Shown: positions 1 through 31,277 of the stretch, one piece after another | How positions within the stretch are numbered: position 1 is the stretch's first letter | How the letters are laid out: each line of letters starts with the position of its first letter | DNA from: Phoronis australis | Lineage: Eukaryota; Phoronida; Phoronidae | Assembly (NCBI GenBank): GCA_002633005.1 | Contig: NMRA01000070.1 | Coordinates: 215,575-279,574, forward strand | Direction of reading: 5' to 3' | DNA: 64,000 nucleotides | Made by a program: the position numbers and the translations under genes | The notes under the pieces: model-generated | Databases searched by the model: none | Seen by the model: the letters and a program-made list of their open reading frames with translations, nothing else | Told to the model about the DNA's origin: nothing

Positions 1-1281
1 GGGGGGGGGGGTTTCGTTCGAACCCCCCACCCCCGGCTACGGGCCTGTCGTTCTATTATTTTGAACGGTACAAGCGGCTCCCAAACCTTTGGTTTCCTAG
101 ACTTAATCACGTGATCAAACTGGTCATATCGTAACCACTTATAGAATGGATGACTAAACTATCTGCACTGTCTATGATCTATACACAGAGACATGCGAAC
201 AGCCTGCTGATGTTACTGAAACCTTGAACATTCTCCGGACTTTTTTTGAATTTTTTGGTACAATCATCTCTCACGGTGCGGGTGAAATATTTAGCTAGGA
301 TATTCATACGGACCAGAATTAAAATTCTTAGTTTATTGGAAATTTGGAGCAAGTAAACAGAGTATGCTTGCTTAGAAACACTGTAGAATCAAAAATCTCC
401 CGGCTCACCCTCAGGCTGCGGCGAACTATCAATGAGCGGTTCCTTGAATGGACTCAATTGCCCATGTGGGTTCACACGCGCCATAGCCCTCGATTACGGG
501 CATACCTCTTCCCTTGGTCATACCTTCGATTTGGCTGCGGCCGATTTGCTTTTTCGCGAAATTTGAAAGCAAATGGACTGTTCAGCCCCAGGTAGTAATT
601 CTCAGTGGGAATCGAAACATGTTGCAGCCCTGTCATTTTTGTGCATATTAAATTAAACATGTTTTACTAGGCGAAATGAATTCGTCATATTTTTTGTTTG
701 ATAATTTCTTTTTTTGTTTCTACGTTACAGTTCGTATTTTCCTTCTGTCGATATGAAATTTACAAGCAACACGTGCCTAGTCATCGGCTCTAGGCTTGTT
801 TCTGGTATACCATAATATAGAAATCAGAAGTAAGATGGTGCTGTACACATGGCAGCCGTTTTTCAATTCTTTGCTTGGCATGGCCATAGTTTTGCTGTCT
901 CGTTTTCGAGTCGTATGTCGCCAAATGAATACATTACGAGATAAACAGTCCTTCTAAAGGTATACGCCTTTTTCTAAGTTGTTCAAAATTCAAGTTCTTA
1001 TAGTAAATTACCTTTTCTGTGTTATAACATTCAAGAATTTCATTGGGACTGGAATTTAACCACGCTCTGTCGTTTTCCTGAGCCAATAAAAGATTGATTA
1101 CCTACATGTCTGGCTCAATCTTTCCGCAATATTACATCAGCTAAGCTAAATTAAGAGCAAACTCTGTTTTGCTGTATTCCAATTGGCCACTGATATCCAA
1201 GAACTCAGCACAACTCCACATTCCCAAAATACATGGCAAAGATTCTCAAATTCTTTCCCACAAAGTGCGTAATTCGGTGAG
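1..1281. other. Non-genic start of window
   Basis: A G-run at 1-11, then AT-rich sequence. No open frame with recognisable protein character, RNA gene or clear repeat was seen. Confidence 0.5.
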
Positions 1282-1285
1282 TTAA

Positions 1286-1622
1286 AAGGATACCAAACCC
1301 GGTTTTGGCATATTTAATAAAAACATCTTTCCCATCCAGGTTTCGGGAACAAAATAAAGCACTGTAATGCTCAACAACTCTCAAAAGTTTGAAGGAAAAA
1401 CTGAAAACTAAACGGGAAAGCGTGACCTATGCTTTTAACAAATTAAACGGCATCTGTGCGAAAAGACCAATTAACACGGAACATAATGTCCAGTTTGTGA
1501 GATTAGGGAGCCATTGTGAGTTTTTAGTTGACCACTGCCCTTGACTTGGAAGATTGGCGCCAATGATGCATTACCAGGTGACAGAACTAAGATTGAAGTC
1601 ATCAAAGCGGGATTTAATATCC
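1286..1622. mobile_element. TTAA-flanked MITE family 2, copy 1
   Basis: Flanked by TTAA at 1282-1285 and 1623-1626, with AAGGATACCAAACCCGG at the left end and TATCC at the right. It matches the element at 42934-43272 over most of its length, including GATCGGCGCCAATGATGCAT-like and GCGTGACCTA words. Confidence 0.7.
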
Positions 1623-2023
1623 TTAAACAAAACTAGCAACAATACGCCAAATCATCACTTTTCAGCCCAAAGCTACCATTTGCTTGAGACTGTTATGAGT
1701 TGAGTGCATTCAGACTGTCAAAGGCCCCTTAAAATTCTACCAGATACCATATGGGAGTTCGGGTGTGCGCAAGCAGGGGCTCGCCGGGAGTGAATAAATT
1801 TCGTCAATTTGATTTTGGTTACTTTATCATTTACTGTTCAAGATTGATTCTTGGTCATTTTGTCATCATCATTCATCCGATGATCATCGAAATCCTCATC
1901 ATATCATTATCGTCATTTTTTATTCTTTTTCACCAGTGTTTCTGTACACTAGGATGCAATTCTTATATTTTTTTCACCAGCATTCATCATCATCATCGTC
2001 ATCGTCGTCATCATCACGATCAT

Positions 2024-2211
2024 CAGTCATTATTCATCATCATCGTCATCGTCGTCATCATCACGATCATCAGTCATTATTCATCATCATCGTCATCGTC
2101 ATCATCATCACGATCATCAGTCATTATTCATCATCATCGTCATCGTCATCATCATCACGATCATCAGTCATTATTCATCATCACTCAACATCATCATCAT
2201 CGGCGTTGTCA
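2024..2211. repeat. 47-bp minisatellite, four copies
   Basis: The word CAGTCATTATTCATCATCAT recurs at 2024, 2071, 2118 and 2165. Because 47 is not a multiple of three, the long His- and Ser-rich open frames over it are not coding. CAT/ATC-rich DNA continues on both sides (about 1970-2300). Confidence 0.9.
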
Positions 2212-2419
2212 TCATATCATCACCATCCTCACTATCATCGTCACCGTCATCGCCATTATCATCACCACCATCTTCGCCGTAGTCATCATCATTTTCCATA
2301 TCGTCATGAAGTGTCGCTCCCTTGAACAGCGCATTAATTTGCCGATTAATTATTTTAATGAACGAGTTAAGCCTAGTAGACTCGTCACATGACATCCATA
2401 CTCTTCATTCGACCACACT

Positions 2420-2792
2420 CCCGGGCCCGGTCTCTAATCTTTGTAATCGAAACGATCGAACTCGAAATTATTTTTGTGCAATTTCTCTGCTAACTCAAGA
2501 TAAGTGGTTATCAGACTGTGCTCGAATATATTAAAGTTTATACACGGGAGTTTATAGCCCAAGTTTTCACTTGAAGACCCTTAGTACAAACTCGAGTAAA
2601 AACTCGAAATTTCGAGTTCAAACTCGAACTTTGGGTTCATCAACTGCAAACTATGGCTAATAAACTATCCACATAAGTCATTATGTACTCGAGCATAGTA
2701 CTAGATACTTATTTGGAGTTCATACAAAAGTAGAGTAGAAGATGCCAAACATAATTTCGAGTTCCATTTCGAGATGATAGACCGGGCCCAGG
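2420..2792. mobile_element. Element with GGGCCCGGTCT inverted ends, copy 1
   Basis: Starts CCCGGGCCCGGTCTCTAATC and ends AGACCGGGCCCAGG, inverted ends of about 14 bp. The body is full of CTCGA/TCGAG words. Related copies at 32936-33304 and near 62063-62214. Confidence 0.6.
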
Positions 2793-3585
2793 TGCCGTGC
2801 TAACTCATTTGAATAAAGATTGACCTGTTGGTTGTCCATGTGAAGGTCTGGGAATCCCTGCACAAAGAAAGGTCATTGATTTATGTCGGTGATTGGATAA
2901 TCTCATTTGACCGCCAACTGTACTGATGTCACGTGGCGCACGTGCCATTTCAGTAAGGAGATTAACCGTGGTAAGTGGCACGATTTGTATGAGAGAGAAA
3001 TGTTTGTTTACTTTGTCAGTTTCTCTATTTTTTGTCACCATGGGTCATTCACAATTAGATTTTGTCTTGGTCAATTTGCTTTTTTGGCGACAATAACAAT
3101 GAACTTTTGTTTCTACAAGGTTTTGGGAAACCGAAATCTACAATCGAACGTGGATTGCACGTTTATGTAGCCTCGAGTCGTAGCCCCGCGTAGGCATGAT
3201 TAACAATCTTTAGTCAGTCTTGAAACGTTATTTCAAACTGTTGTCTTAAGAAGAGACCCAGAACCATCTGTCAAGAAATGTGTTGATTAATTTGCAAGAG
3301 TATTTCGCTGTTAGCTATCACTGAATCTCAAACCGAACCACTGACTTAGACCTGTTATTTAGTTATTAGTTATTACCACGACCTACCGTATTCAGAAACG
3401 ATGTACTTGCTTCAGCCTTCACCAACGTTGGGCCTAGGGGAGGGTTGGTTATCCTCATGGGTTATGGGTTACTTGCAAACTATTGTTGGGAGCAGGCGGC
3501 AACTTTTGAGTGAAAGTATACAATACTGAAAAACAGAAAGCCCAATTATTAGATTGTCTGTCAACAAAATTCAAGTCCTTATCTA

Positions 3586-3846
3586 TATGGGCAGCCGTTT
3601 ATGCACGAGACGACAGGATTGACAAAACAGAATCGACTAAACAACATTGAATTCAGTAAACAGAATAGAAGTTAGAATATACAAAACAGCATTGAGTTCA
3701 CAATATGGAATGGATGAATGTGGATTGAATTGATGTAATAGCATTGAATACACAAGACAGGTTTGAATTGTCATACAATTGGCCTTGAGTTCATTAAATG
3801 GAATTGAATAACATTTTAATGTTTTTTGCATAAACGGCCGCCTATA
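3586..3846. mobile_element. hAT-like MITE, 261 bp
   Basis: Twenty-base inverted ends (TATGGGCAGCCGTTTATGCA and, on the other strand, TATAGGCGGCCGTTTATGCA) flanked by the 8-bp repeats CTTATCTA (3578-3585) and CTTATCTC (3847-3854). The inside is a degenerate tandem repeat around the word CATTGAGTTCA. Confidence 0.65.
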
Positions 3847-3854
3847 CTTATCTC

Positions 3855-6098
3855 AAATTCTCAAAGAACAATCTAGTTCAAAAACTTAAAAATACATACT
3901 AAATTAAGTAATATGTAACATGGTATAATGTTTACCTCCTTTCTGTTATCAAACTAAAAGTCTTTTTGAACATAGTTTTGTACCTTAGTCGAGATCAGAA
4001 AATCATCGACTATTCCCGTTTATTTCTGTGACCAATGAGTTCCTGCGAATCAGTTAAGAAATGATTCCTGAATGACGGTCATGTCCTTGAAAACATATTG
4101 ACATCACTGTTAGCGTAAATGCGTAGTTATTTTGTTTGGTTGTTTTTGATTCTCATTTTGGTTCTTTTTATACAAGTTTGATTATTTATTTCTGAATTTT
4201 ATCAATTCTTTGCTTATGACGAATGGTATTTAATGCATTAACTGGCGTTTGTGAAGTACGTCGCATCTCCGGCGGCCAACAATGGGCTGTTGAGGTCAGC
4301 CTTGACTCATCGCAAGGATATAGGTCAAATTTCGGCCACAGTACCTGTTTAGGTAGTAAATTACAGGGGAAAACTTTCTAGATCAGCAAATGTCTTGTCT
4401 TTGTCGCCATGTCGTAAAATTGATGCGAAGTAACAGCCTAGAGGGAGCAATTGCCGTGTGATTAACCAGACATGCATGTGACTGCGTACTTGGCAGCAAT
4501 GCGGCATCGACGTGGCTGGACGTTAAAAATGCAAAATAGAAAAAAACATCCCCACACGACAGTGCTTCAACAAACAAAAACAAGTATTATCCCAAAACAG
4601 GGAGCTTCTCACCTTAAATGCAATAACGCGCACCTGTGATTTGCTGCTCGGACAAGACAATCAACTGGTGACCGATGCCGTGACACTCTGGGAAAACAGT
4701 CACATGCTAAATTGACTGATTTTCAATTATTGGGCAAAATGACAAGAACTTACACAATATATACTTGATTCTGTTGTCGAAATATAAAATTCCTCGAAAT
4801 ATGCAAATGGGGGGGTGTAGTGAAATGTAGTCTATGAGCTGAAAGTCGAAGATGAGAAAGTATTGCAGTGTTTGGACCTTGACGCAGTATGTTTTAATCT
4901 TCGTCACATGAATTTCACTCATTCAAGGCCCGGGCAGCCAATTAATGTGTTCATCTTGCGCCGTGAAGCACTGATGTCCGCGCAGACCAGGCGGGGTCGG
5001 GCTCCGACGGATAGCTTATATGAATGCTTCTGGCTGAATGGGAATTATTCCTTTTACTTTAAACTTATTAATACATATACTACGTTTGTTATATCATTTG
5101 GTACCACGGTAAGTTTTTTTTTTCTGAATTTATTTCGCCACCAAATGGTATGCTGTCATTCATTTTTGGCCGTCAGCCGTCACAGAAACCACAGGAGACC
5201 ACCTGTATCTTAGTTTCCCTTTCGTAAATTTATTTTCGATATTTTCACAAGTTTAATCATCAGGATATCCTAACTTTATAGCAATTTTACTCATTTATTT
5301 TGATGTTGCATGTTCGTTGTTTTGTTTATACTCTACGCTTAGCCCAGTCGCCGTGTAATCGGCCTTGGTATTCAGTCGATGGCACAGAATTGCGACTATT
5401 CCATAATTGGTAAATGCGAGAGAAATTACTTACTAGAAGACTATAACTTAGTTATGCATAACGTTTCAAGCCTGCTGCTCAGGCCCTTGATCACATGACT
5501 GATCTTACTGCCGTTGTGGAACCGTAAGTAAGACCTTGTTGTAAATGGAAGGAAGTTTTAGTCCCTGGTCATTAAGTGGAGGTTGCAATGTTTCATGTAA
5601 ATGGCCTCTTTGTACGTCCGCAAGATCAAAGAGGAGAAATTATGTAGAAAGGCAGATATTTTACGCACAATCGTAGCATTTCAATGGCCATTTTCAGTGT
5701 AACCCTCACCCAATTTTTATGATTTTGCACCATTGCATTTCTCTCACCAAGGGCTTTTCAAAAATGTAAAACACATGGGCATTGAACGTTGTCCTTTCTA
5801 GTTTTGAAACGAGAGTTGCTCACACATGCTGACTTAATTTGCCTGCATGCAGTTTTGCAGTTTCGTATAGCAATGGTTTCACTGAAATTGGGAAGGGAAG
5901 ATAGAAACCTTCATTTCTTAGGAAACAATTTACTCGAATTGTAAAATAGTTAATGTTCTATATAATTATTTACCAGATAATCATGATTAAAAAATTGCTC
6001 GTCAAAATGTTTTCATGGGGAGGTTTTCAAATGTGCTTTAAAATCCTGTTGGTGGTTTGTTACGGAAATTAATAGTTTAGGACCCTCTTTTATTCTAG
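3855..6098. other. piwi: Region upstream of Piwi
   Basis: No coding exon recognised. A promoter and a 5' non-coding exon of Piwi are expected somewhere here, since an acceptor-like TTTTATTCTAG precedes the start codon; the site cannot be fixed from sequence. Confidence 0.4.
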
Positions 6099-6108
6099 TT
6101 AGTTAACC

Positions 6109-24034
<17,926 letters not shown>

Positions 24035-24541
24035 ACAACGCAACTCAAGAGAGGTTTGTGCTGCACAAGTATTTTCTATGTTAGCCAACACTAGCATGTA
24101 TTATCTTACTCAAATAGAGCACTAAATTGTGCAGTATGTAGTTCACTTACAATAGTTTGACCGTTAAGCGCGCAGTCAATGACTCGTCTTGTCAGCCTGC
24201 CGTGAACATTGTAGTGATGATTTGTTCACGTGGGGATTCTCTGTGTGTGGCTTTCTTGAATTGACCTATAGCAAGGTTCTCCCCCTTGCGAAAAGTCGAC
24301 GAATAACAAGATTTACCCACCGAACTGTTGTTTGTCGGGTAAAATGGCAGCCCAGAAACAAAGGTGTGTCAAGAATGCTGCATTATGATTGGTCAGTTTA
24401 TCCGTCGCTCAAGATCCTGGCGATAGGTCAAGTGACTGTATGCGTGGGCTGTCTTAATTGGTCACCATCCCTGATTCTGCGGTGTATAAGCTTTAGTTGG
24501 CTTTCTTGAAGTTTCGGTCTCACTCTTCTTCACAATTGTTG

Positions 24542-24547
24542 AATAAA
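24542..24547 (+). terminator. piwi: Likely Piwi poly(A) signal
   Basis: The first AATAAA downstream of the Piwi stop codon, about 510 bases past it, giving a plausible 3' UTR. No transcript evidence is available here. Confidence 0.5.
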
Positions 24548-27489
24548 GATTAAGGCAAGTAGTTATGAGCCCACCACACCTTGAAATAATTCATTGAGGT
24601 TGTCTGAATCCTTAGTTATTAATATTTGTATATTGTCAGAGACTGCGCTTTTGCTAAAGTGATATTTAATTATTCTTAAGAAATAATTGTGTGCATCGTA
24701 ACAACAAATTCCTGACTTTCCTGTAGGTTAAGACCTCAACTTAATGATACAGTAATTACATTGATGACGACTGGAGAATAATCCTAGTTCAGTCCCATTC
24801 AAGAAAATGTTAAATTATGTGGAAATAGCCGTATCTTCCTTGGTGTTGTCTTCCCAACAGGTTTTAATATTTGAGGTGCAACTTACAAATCAAAACGTCC
24901 AGAAATAAGTTCGCATTTTCTTTTAACATGGAACAGCCTTTATTCCACTGGGATATGGTGCCAGGCGCTGCAGAAACATTTGCAGAAAATAACAGTGTGT
25001 TGTCCAGAATTATACTTAATAAGTTTGCTCATGAAGTAATTCACCTTAATGAATGGTAATATCCATATGTGCTGATATAGTAGCTTGTTTAAAAGAGATG
25101 AGGCTCCATTCATTAATAGAATTTCTTTTTCTTTTTCAGACACGCTCAAGCGAAGGGAAATATACTGACAGAGATTTGTTAAGTTGTTATTGTTTTGAGA
25201 TTATTTTTTATTAAGTTATACACAGTACACCTTTGAGATAAGCGCGATTCAAAGCCAGCTTTTGTGATTTTGAGATTTATTTTTGTACTAAAGTAGCTTA
25301 AATTTAGGAGTGCATCAGGTGTGAGTATGATAAAGGTACTGCCGGCAGCACAGTAATTAGTGTGAGTAGCTTGTGCTGTCGTCACTTATGTGTTAAGACA
25401 TTTATGAGCTGTATGTTTGATATGCTTCTTGACTGTAGTCTTGGCTTGACAGCATCCATTTACCTGTGCCTGATGAGCCGTCCAGGTTAGTTTGTCCAGT
25501 GCAAGACCATATTTATGAGCGCTGGTAGTTGTTAGTTGACAGGTATACCCTACATTCCACCCAAAGCAGCAGCAAGGCTTTGCATAGTCTATTCTTAAAA
25601 TGCTGTTCCATTGCTGTCTGTTGTCAATGCATTTGTTGATCATTAGTGACCAAACCCACTTATTTGCAGAAGCATGGCTTCCTTTCCTGGTTTCCCTTTT
25701 CCTTCTTGTCGCAGTTGGAGTCTGATCATCTGGAACAGGTTTTTCCTTCTGAGTGACTTGTAATGTCTCTCTGTTAAAGATTTGTTTTTTTGCAAGCTGC
25801 TCTTTTGTGTAGTTAATCTTGAAACAAATCCAGACCGGCTCTCACAGGGAATGAGTGATCTTCGATTTTAAAAATGGGTTCAGGCAGTTGGACAGTCCTT
25901 TAATAAGTCAATTGATAACGGTTTTGTAACAGTGGTAAGAATGTAAAAATTTGATGTGCTTAAAAACAAACTGTTTGCTACAGTGGCAACTTTGTTTATA
26001 ATAACAATAACAATACAGTCCTGATACATTATTTGAAAAAAATTGTTTACATCATCGGTCCTGTGAGTAGGGTAATTAAGGAAAAGAGTTCTAACTGCCT
26101 GTAATATATTGGTTTTAGTGAATAATATGGCGACTTGTGCGCTGTATGCGTACCTGACTTGATTGTTGAAAAAACATGGTTTCGTGTGTATGGCCACGTG
26201 AAGGAGGGAATTGGCACAGACATGAAAGGGAATGTGTGCAGGCGCTTGGAGGAATTCGAAAGAAGTGGTTCTGATAGGATGCAAAACAAAATCGTTGGCA
26301 TTTATCAAGAACTCGAAAACTGTTTAAATTTTAGACAGACATCGCACACATCCTGCAGGGACTGAGGAAGTTGGTTGAGAAGTTTGTTGTTAAGTTAAAC
26401 TCAATTATTAAGTAACAAGATCAAAATAAGAAATTTCAAGGCCAAGCGAAGATAATTAAGTGCTCAGTGGAATCTACAGAAATTCATGCCGCCATCAAAT
26501 TATCCTGCCATTCTCTAGTACCAGCTGTGGTCAGGAGCCAAGAGTCCAAGAGCATCGTCATAAAGTCACGTGACAGTGCCTAGTTGGGAGTATTGAAATG
26601 GTTTCCGTTGTGTGCGCGGGAGAATCTCAAATAATTGCTTTGCAGACACGCATCAGGCTCTGATGTAATGTGGGAAGTAGAATTTGTCTTAAAGACCTAT
26701 TTGAACACTTCCAGTTTACATGTCTAATGGTCACAATTTCGTCAAAACAGCAAAGTAGGTTCCGCTCATTTTGAGATCTAGGCTCACATCCCCCCAAAAA
26801 AACGTCAGCCTATATCCATTTCAGCCAAACGTTTCTTTTTTTTTTGAAAAGCTGAATGAAGGCCACAAACAAGGTAAAGCAAGATTTGAAACACCATGAT
26901 TTGCAAGCTGTCAGTTCAGCCAAATTTTTATGCAGTGACCAGATGCCTTTTTATATGTGGACGCATTATATTACTCCTTGCCAATTTTTACTCGAAACGG
27001 AAATTATTTTTAACATTTTCTATTCTACTTTTGTGTGAACTCAAGATAAATGTCTATTTTTCTATGCTACAGTACATATTGGCTTACGTGAATAACTTTT
27101 TAATCCTAGTTTGTACTTGATGACCTCTGCGTTGAGGCTTAAACTTGAGTCTGAACTGGACAATGCCACATGGTGTCAAGCACCTGCAACAGAGAGAAAA
27201 AAGAATTACAGGTCTGTTTTTCTGGCTAAAATACGAAAATCGAATGAGGCCATTTGTTTTCATAAGGTTGGTCGCAAATATTCCTTTAGGTGATAAGATT
27301 TCATTTTCGTTACCAATCATCCTAAAAAAGCTTCAGTTTATTGGGACTGGACCGCCTAAAAATTGAAAGTTGTGTATGTAAGGATTGCCTGTGACTTGAG
27401 TTGGTAACGGAAATGGAATGCTATCATCCTGAGTTTTATGTTAGCACAATGCCTTGTTCGATTTTGGTTTTTATGTCGGGGTGAAATGC

Positions 27490-27960
27490 TGTTGAATAAT
27501 AACAGGGATTTAAACCGGCATGTCACGTTTCGGCGTTTATTAAAACACCATCCTCAGAAGAAAAAACAGTGGCCATCTTGCTAGGCCCAATAAGAAGTAA
27601 TGATACAGACAGTCAGTTACAGGGGAGTAGCAATAGACTAGACAAACAGTGACAACCTATGGCTTGCTAGTTGCCTACTGTGGCTGGGCTTGCACCAATT
27701 GATTTATAGAGCCTCATGAATTTTCAGCTCTTGTTTCTGCTTGGTCTATTATTGCAAAGTCCTTGAAAGAGCATTGCTCATAACAAAAATTGGAGCTCTG
27801 CAGATGAATATTAATGTGTGAAGTTTTGTCAGAATGTAGATGTTCTCTTGAGCAGATTTTTAAATGGCGAACGGTTTTCCCTGAAAAACTGGAGCAACAT
27901 CCAGCACAGATAAATTTGCACATTACTGTGGACCGTAGACCCATAGGAATTTTGTCCTTG
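27490..27960 (-). mobile_element. Penelope-like element 3' end with GIY-YIG remains
   Basis: On the - strand a frame (27944-27714) reads CKFICAGCCSSFSGKTVRHL and SREHL, then a NFCYEQCSFKDFAII segment, resembling the GIY-YIG endonuclease at the C-terminus of Penelope-like elements. Tyrosines of the motif are altered and a stop splits it, so it is decayed. The following 300 bp match the repeats at 44.1, 44.7 and 47.4-47.9 kb and end with a hammerhead-like motif (27510-27560). Confidence 0.6.
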
Positions 27961-30349
27961 AGTGTTAAAATAAATTGAACTGTTTTAGAGACTTGAATGT
28001 TTTCCAGTAACTGTTCTCTGACCCTCTAAGAGTTATTTTCCAGTAACACCGTAAGAGCTTCAGAACATATTTTTATTTAGCTCAGTTTTGTTGCAGAAAT
28101 GCTTTACAATAAATAGCCTGCCTTTAAACATCGCTGAAAATGTTACCAGGCTCTGTCCCGCGAGTGTAAAGAAGCTGAGATGTAATTAGGGTAAAAATTG
28201 TTGAGCTTCGGCTACTCCTTAAAATTTGGGACACTGAAATTTAAACCGAAATGGAATTTTCTTGATCCAAGAGATAGGGACACGACGATTTTGGAATTTT
28301 CTGAGATATCGGGACAGTTTTGTATCGGGACAGTTTTGTATCGACACAGTTTGAAAATAGATTTGCAGGTTTATGAAATCATCGCAAATAGCCTTCAGCG
28401 GAACATTTTCATACATCCCCAAAGTGTGTAACATTGACTTAGTCATTTGTTGTAGATCGTACTTCTTGAATTTGAGACATCCAATACTCTCTTTTTCTAA
28501 ACTGTGGTACAAGCTCCAACATAAAGCAAAGTGATTAATTTTTCACTTTCCCCAACTGGAGGATTTTTACTGTAACTCCAGGTAACTCGATAGTATTCAG
28601 ATAAAGTGCTCTGTGGACTCACTCGGGAGTTGGATTGATTTTGTTGTCTTGAGTTATGCCGTTGCGTGTGTGCAAGGTAATCGGAAGAAAGTGGGTTTGT
28701 TTAAAGGTTCCACTATGCTTTCGGACACCTGAAACAGCGTTCAACGGAAACCATTTCACCACCCGTCCCGCTCTTTCAAACGAAATGGTGAGGCTTTGCA
28801 ATGTTATTGGTCGTATGGCAGGAGCATGACTGGTAGCGGTAAGTAAAATGAAATTACTGTCAAAGGAACGTTGTATAAATATCTCGTGACTGGGTGGCTG
28901 GCTATACATAAAGAGCAATGGAATATTGGTCGCCAGTGGTCCATATGACTTTATCCACCCGAGGTGTCGGTCTGATGACCACTGCTTCTTTCATCCTATT
29001 TCAGTCTCGTTGGTTATCTTCAACCTGCCTTAGCTGACATCATGGTAGAGTTCTGTAACGGTGGTCGTCGCGATTGTATCGATTCCAAACTATTACTGTA
29101 CGAGCATGTTTCTTTCGTACCATTTTGGAGAGGTAGTCTCGTTTTCTTAACTGTTATGCGCTTGGTTTTGTCCAAGAAGCTCGTATTTCGACAAACACGT
29201 GTATTTGGTTAATGAAGGTTGGCGTTCAGGTGTACTTCAGCAGCAATGTTCTGCTGTTACAAATACATTAAGCTGGCTACGACCGGATTTTCAACCTTCG
29301 ATTAAGCGGGCCCCGGCTTTTTTCTATAGCTGTTAAATGGTAGAACGTAGCAGAAACGGAGATGTAAAGGCAGGGATTTGAGTGGTTGGTATTTCGCTTA
29401 GATTGTCATTAATGCTGCAAGCTAGTAGCGGATGCTTATAGTGGTTAGGCGTAAGTGGATGCATTGGCTATTGTTTTCTTGTATATTGTCGGTTGTGCCT
29501 TAATCGAGAACATTATTGTTTCTTGGAAACGCAATTCGGGTATGCAGCTGCTTTTCGTCAGTTGCGTTTTCCAATATTGGACAATGTTTTGATATTGTTT
29601 AGCAGTGCAACACTTCAATGTCGAAGCGGCAAACTGCCGCGCCGAATTCTGAGTTCTTTAGTGTGCGCGTCTTTTCTAAGGGTAATAATTGTATTGGTTT
29701 CACTCGGGATTTGTTCGTTACCTGTTGTAGACCAACAGTACAAGACCAAAGTGTGTAACTCTTCGAGAACGCGAAGCGGGAGTTATCACGTGAAATTCTT
29801 TGCGTTTCTTACAATGCGTTTCGTAGCTAAGTCTTGTGATACTTCTGTTCTCGTACTCTGTATTTCCAACGTGACGGAGAGTCCGTTGTGACGTCAGTAA
29901 TAAAGTTCGTTTTTCGAAGCCTGAATTGGTTTTCACGAAATGGTTAAATTAGAAAGCAGGCGATTTTGATCATTTACTCGTGGCTTTATTAAAAGTACAA
30001 ATCGTTTGAAATCTTAGAGAAACTTTCAACACAACTATGGAAAGTTACGTAAATGGCCGAGTAAAAACCATACGTCTTTGGCCTGCATTAGCTATTTCAT
30101 CGATCACATGGGATTGACCGACACACCTACACAAACTGAACAATAGCGACTTGGAGATAGTGTTTTGCTCGGTGGGAGTGCATGCAAAACCGAAGATGCG
30201 CGCCATTTGCTTGTCGTTTCCGCCACTTTCTATTGTTGCGTGGATACCAAGTACACACCAGGGAAACGTTAACTAACGAGGAAAATGTTTATTCCTAGAT
30301 GACTAGAAATTTGTATTTTAGTTAAGGTAGCATCAAAAACGGTTGCTTC

Positions 30350-30506
30350 CAGGGGCGGATCCAGGATTTTGAGTTAGGGGGGCCAGGGCAGAGTGTTAGC
30401 CAGGATTTTGGCCGTCAAGACATTCGCACCCCCGTACTGCCAAATGGAATCTGAGAGAATTTTAGGGGGAGGGGGGGTGGCATGGCCCCCTTTAAATCCG
30501 CCACTG
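30350..30506. mobile_element. CAGTGGCGGAT-type MITE, copy 1
   Basis: Ends CAGGGGCGGATCCAGG and AAATCCGCCACTG are inverted repeats; 157 bp. No clear target duplication remains. Confidence 0.6.
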
Positions 30507-31166
30507 GACTCACACTTTGATGCCATTGCACACGGTGCAATTTTTCGTCGCTAGTAACAAATCGTATCGTATAAATTTTGTATGGTGCGTGCCGTTGCAA
30601 TAGCTAAGCGGCATGTAGGCATTGCCTGAACTATGGGCTGGTGACGATTTTAATTGTATTCCACAGAACAATTCTCTCTCCATCTAACAAAAATTGTACA
30701 TGGATTATCAAATTGGGACTTCTTGGTGACCTTCTGTTCATTTCTGACTTTATTGAAAATTATAACCAAAAACAAAATACAGTGAGTTTTTTTTCCATCT
30801 GTGGAGAAACTAAATGTCCCGGCTCCAGCTGAGGCGGAGTGCCCGAGGTGCCCGTAAGCGATTCGTTAACAAAAAGAGTAGTTAACCCCGAGATGTAACT
30901 GACCAATTATCATGTGTGACATGACTAAATAGTGCACAACGGAAGGAGACATACTGTTACCTCTTCCGGTTGTCACTCCTGAAAATGATAGAATTAAACT
31001 AAGCATGTCTTGGAAATACAACTCTTGAAGATTTTTCGTTATGTTGCATAATCTTATCCCGTCACGTGAATTAATCACCTTCCGACAGTTTACACCTATA
31101 CAAACCAAAAAAGCAAAAATTTAGAAAACAAATCATGCGGGATCCCTGCAGTCTATCAGTCTTGGT

Positions 31167-31172
31167 TTTATT
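31167..31172 (-). terminator. Likely poly(A) signal of the receptor gene
   Basis: TTTATT on the + strand, i.e. AATAAA on the - strand, about 105 bases past the stop codon at 31278. Confidence 0.5.
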
Positions 31173-31277
31173 TGGGTTCAAAAATTTCAGAATTAAGTTG
31201 AGTTGTTCCATTGCAGAGGTCCCACAGCCAGTTAATATCTTGACATTATCTGTTATGTCGGCAGTGAAATGAATACG

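Larger units (their letters stand above)
24550..31160. other. Intergenic region between convergent genes
   Basis: Apart from the Penelope-like fragment at 27490-27960 and the MITE at 30350-30506 no feature is supported. Open frames at 25880-26308 (-) and 29493-29891 (+) were inspected; neither resembles a known family nor shows codon character that would set it apart. Confidence 0.45.

Noticed and set aside
1751-2392. Long His-rich and Ser-rich open frames
   Set aside because: They lie on a 47-bp CAT/ATC minisatellite. A repeat length not divisible by three opens all frames, so no protein is implied.
25880-26308. 142-residue open frame on the - strand
   Set aside because: No recognisable family, no splice context and no neighbouring exons; length alone is not enough in AT-rich DNA.
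29493-29891. 132-residue open frame on the + strand
   Set aside because: Cysteine- and leucine-rich but without a recognisable domain, signal or splice partners.
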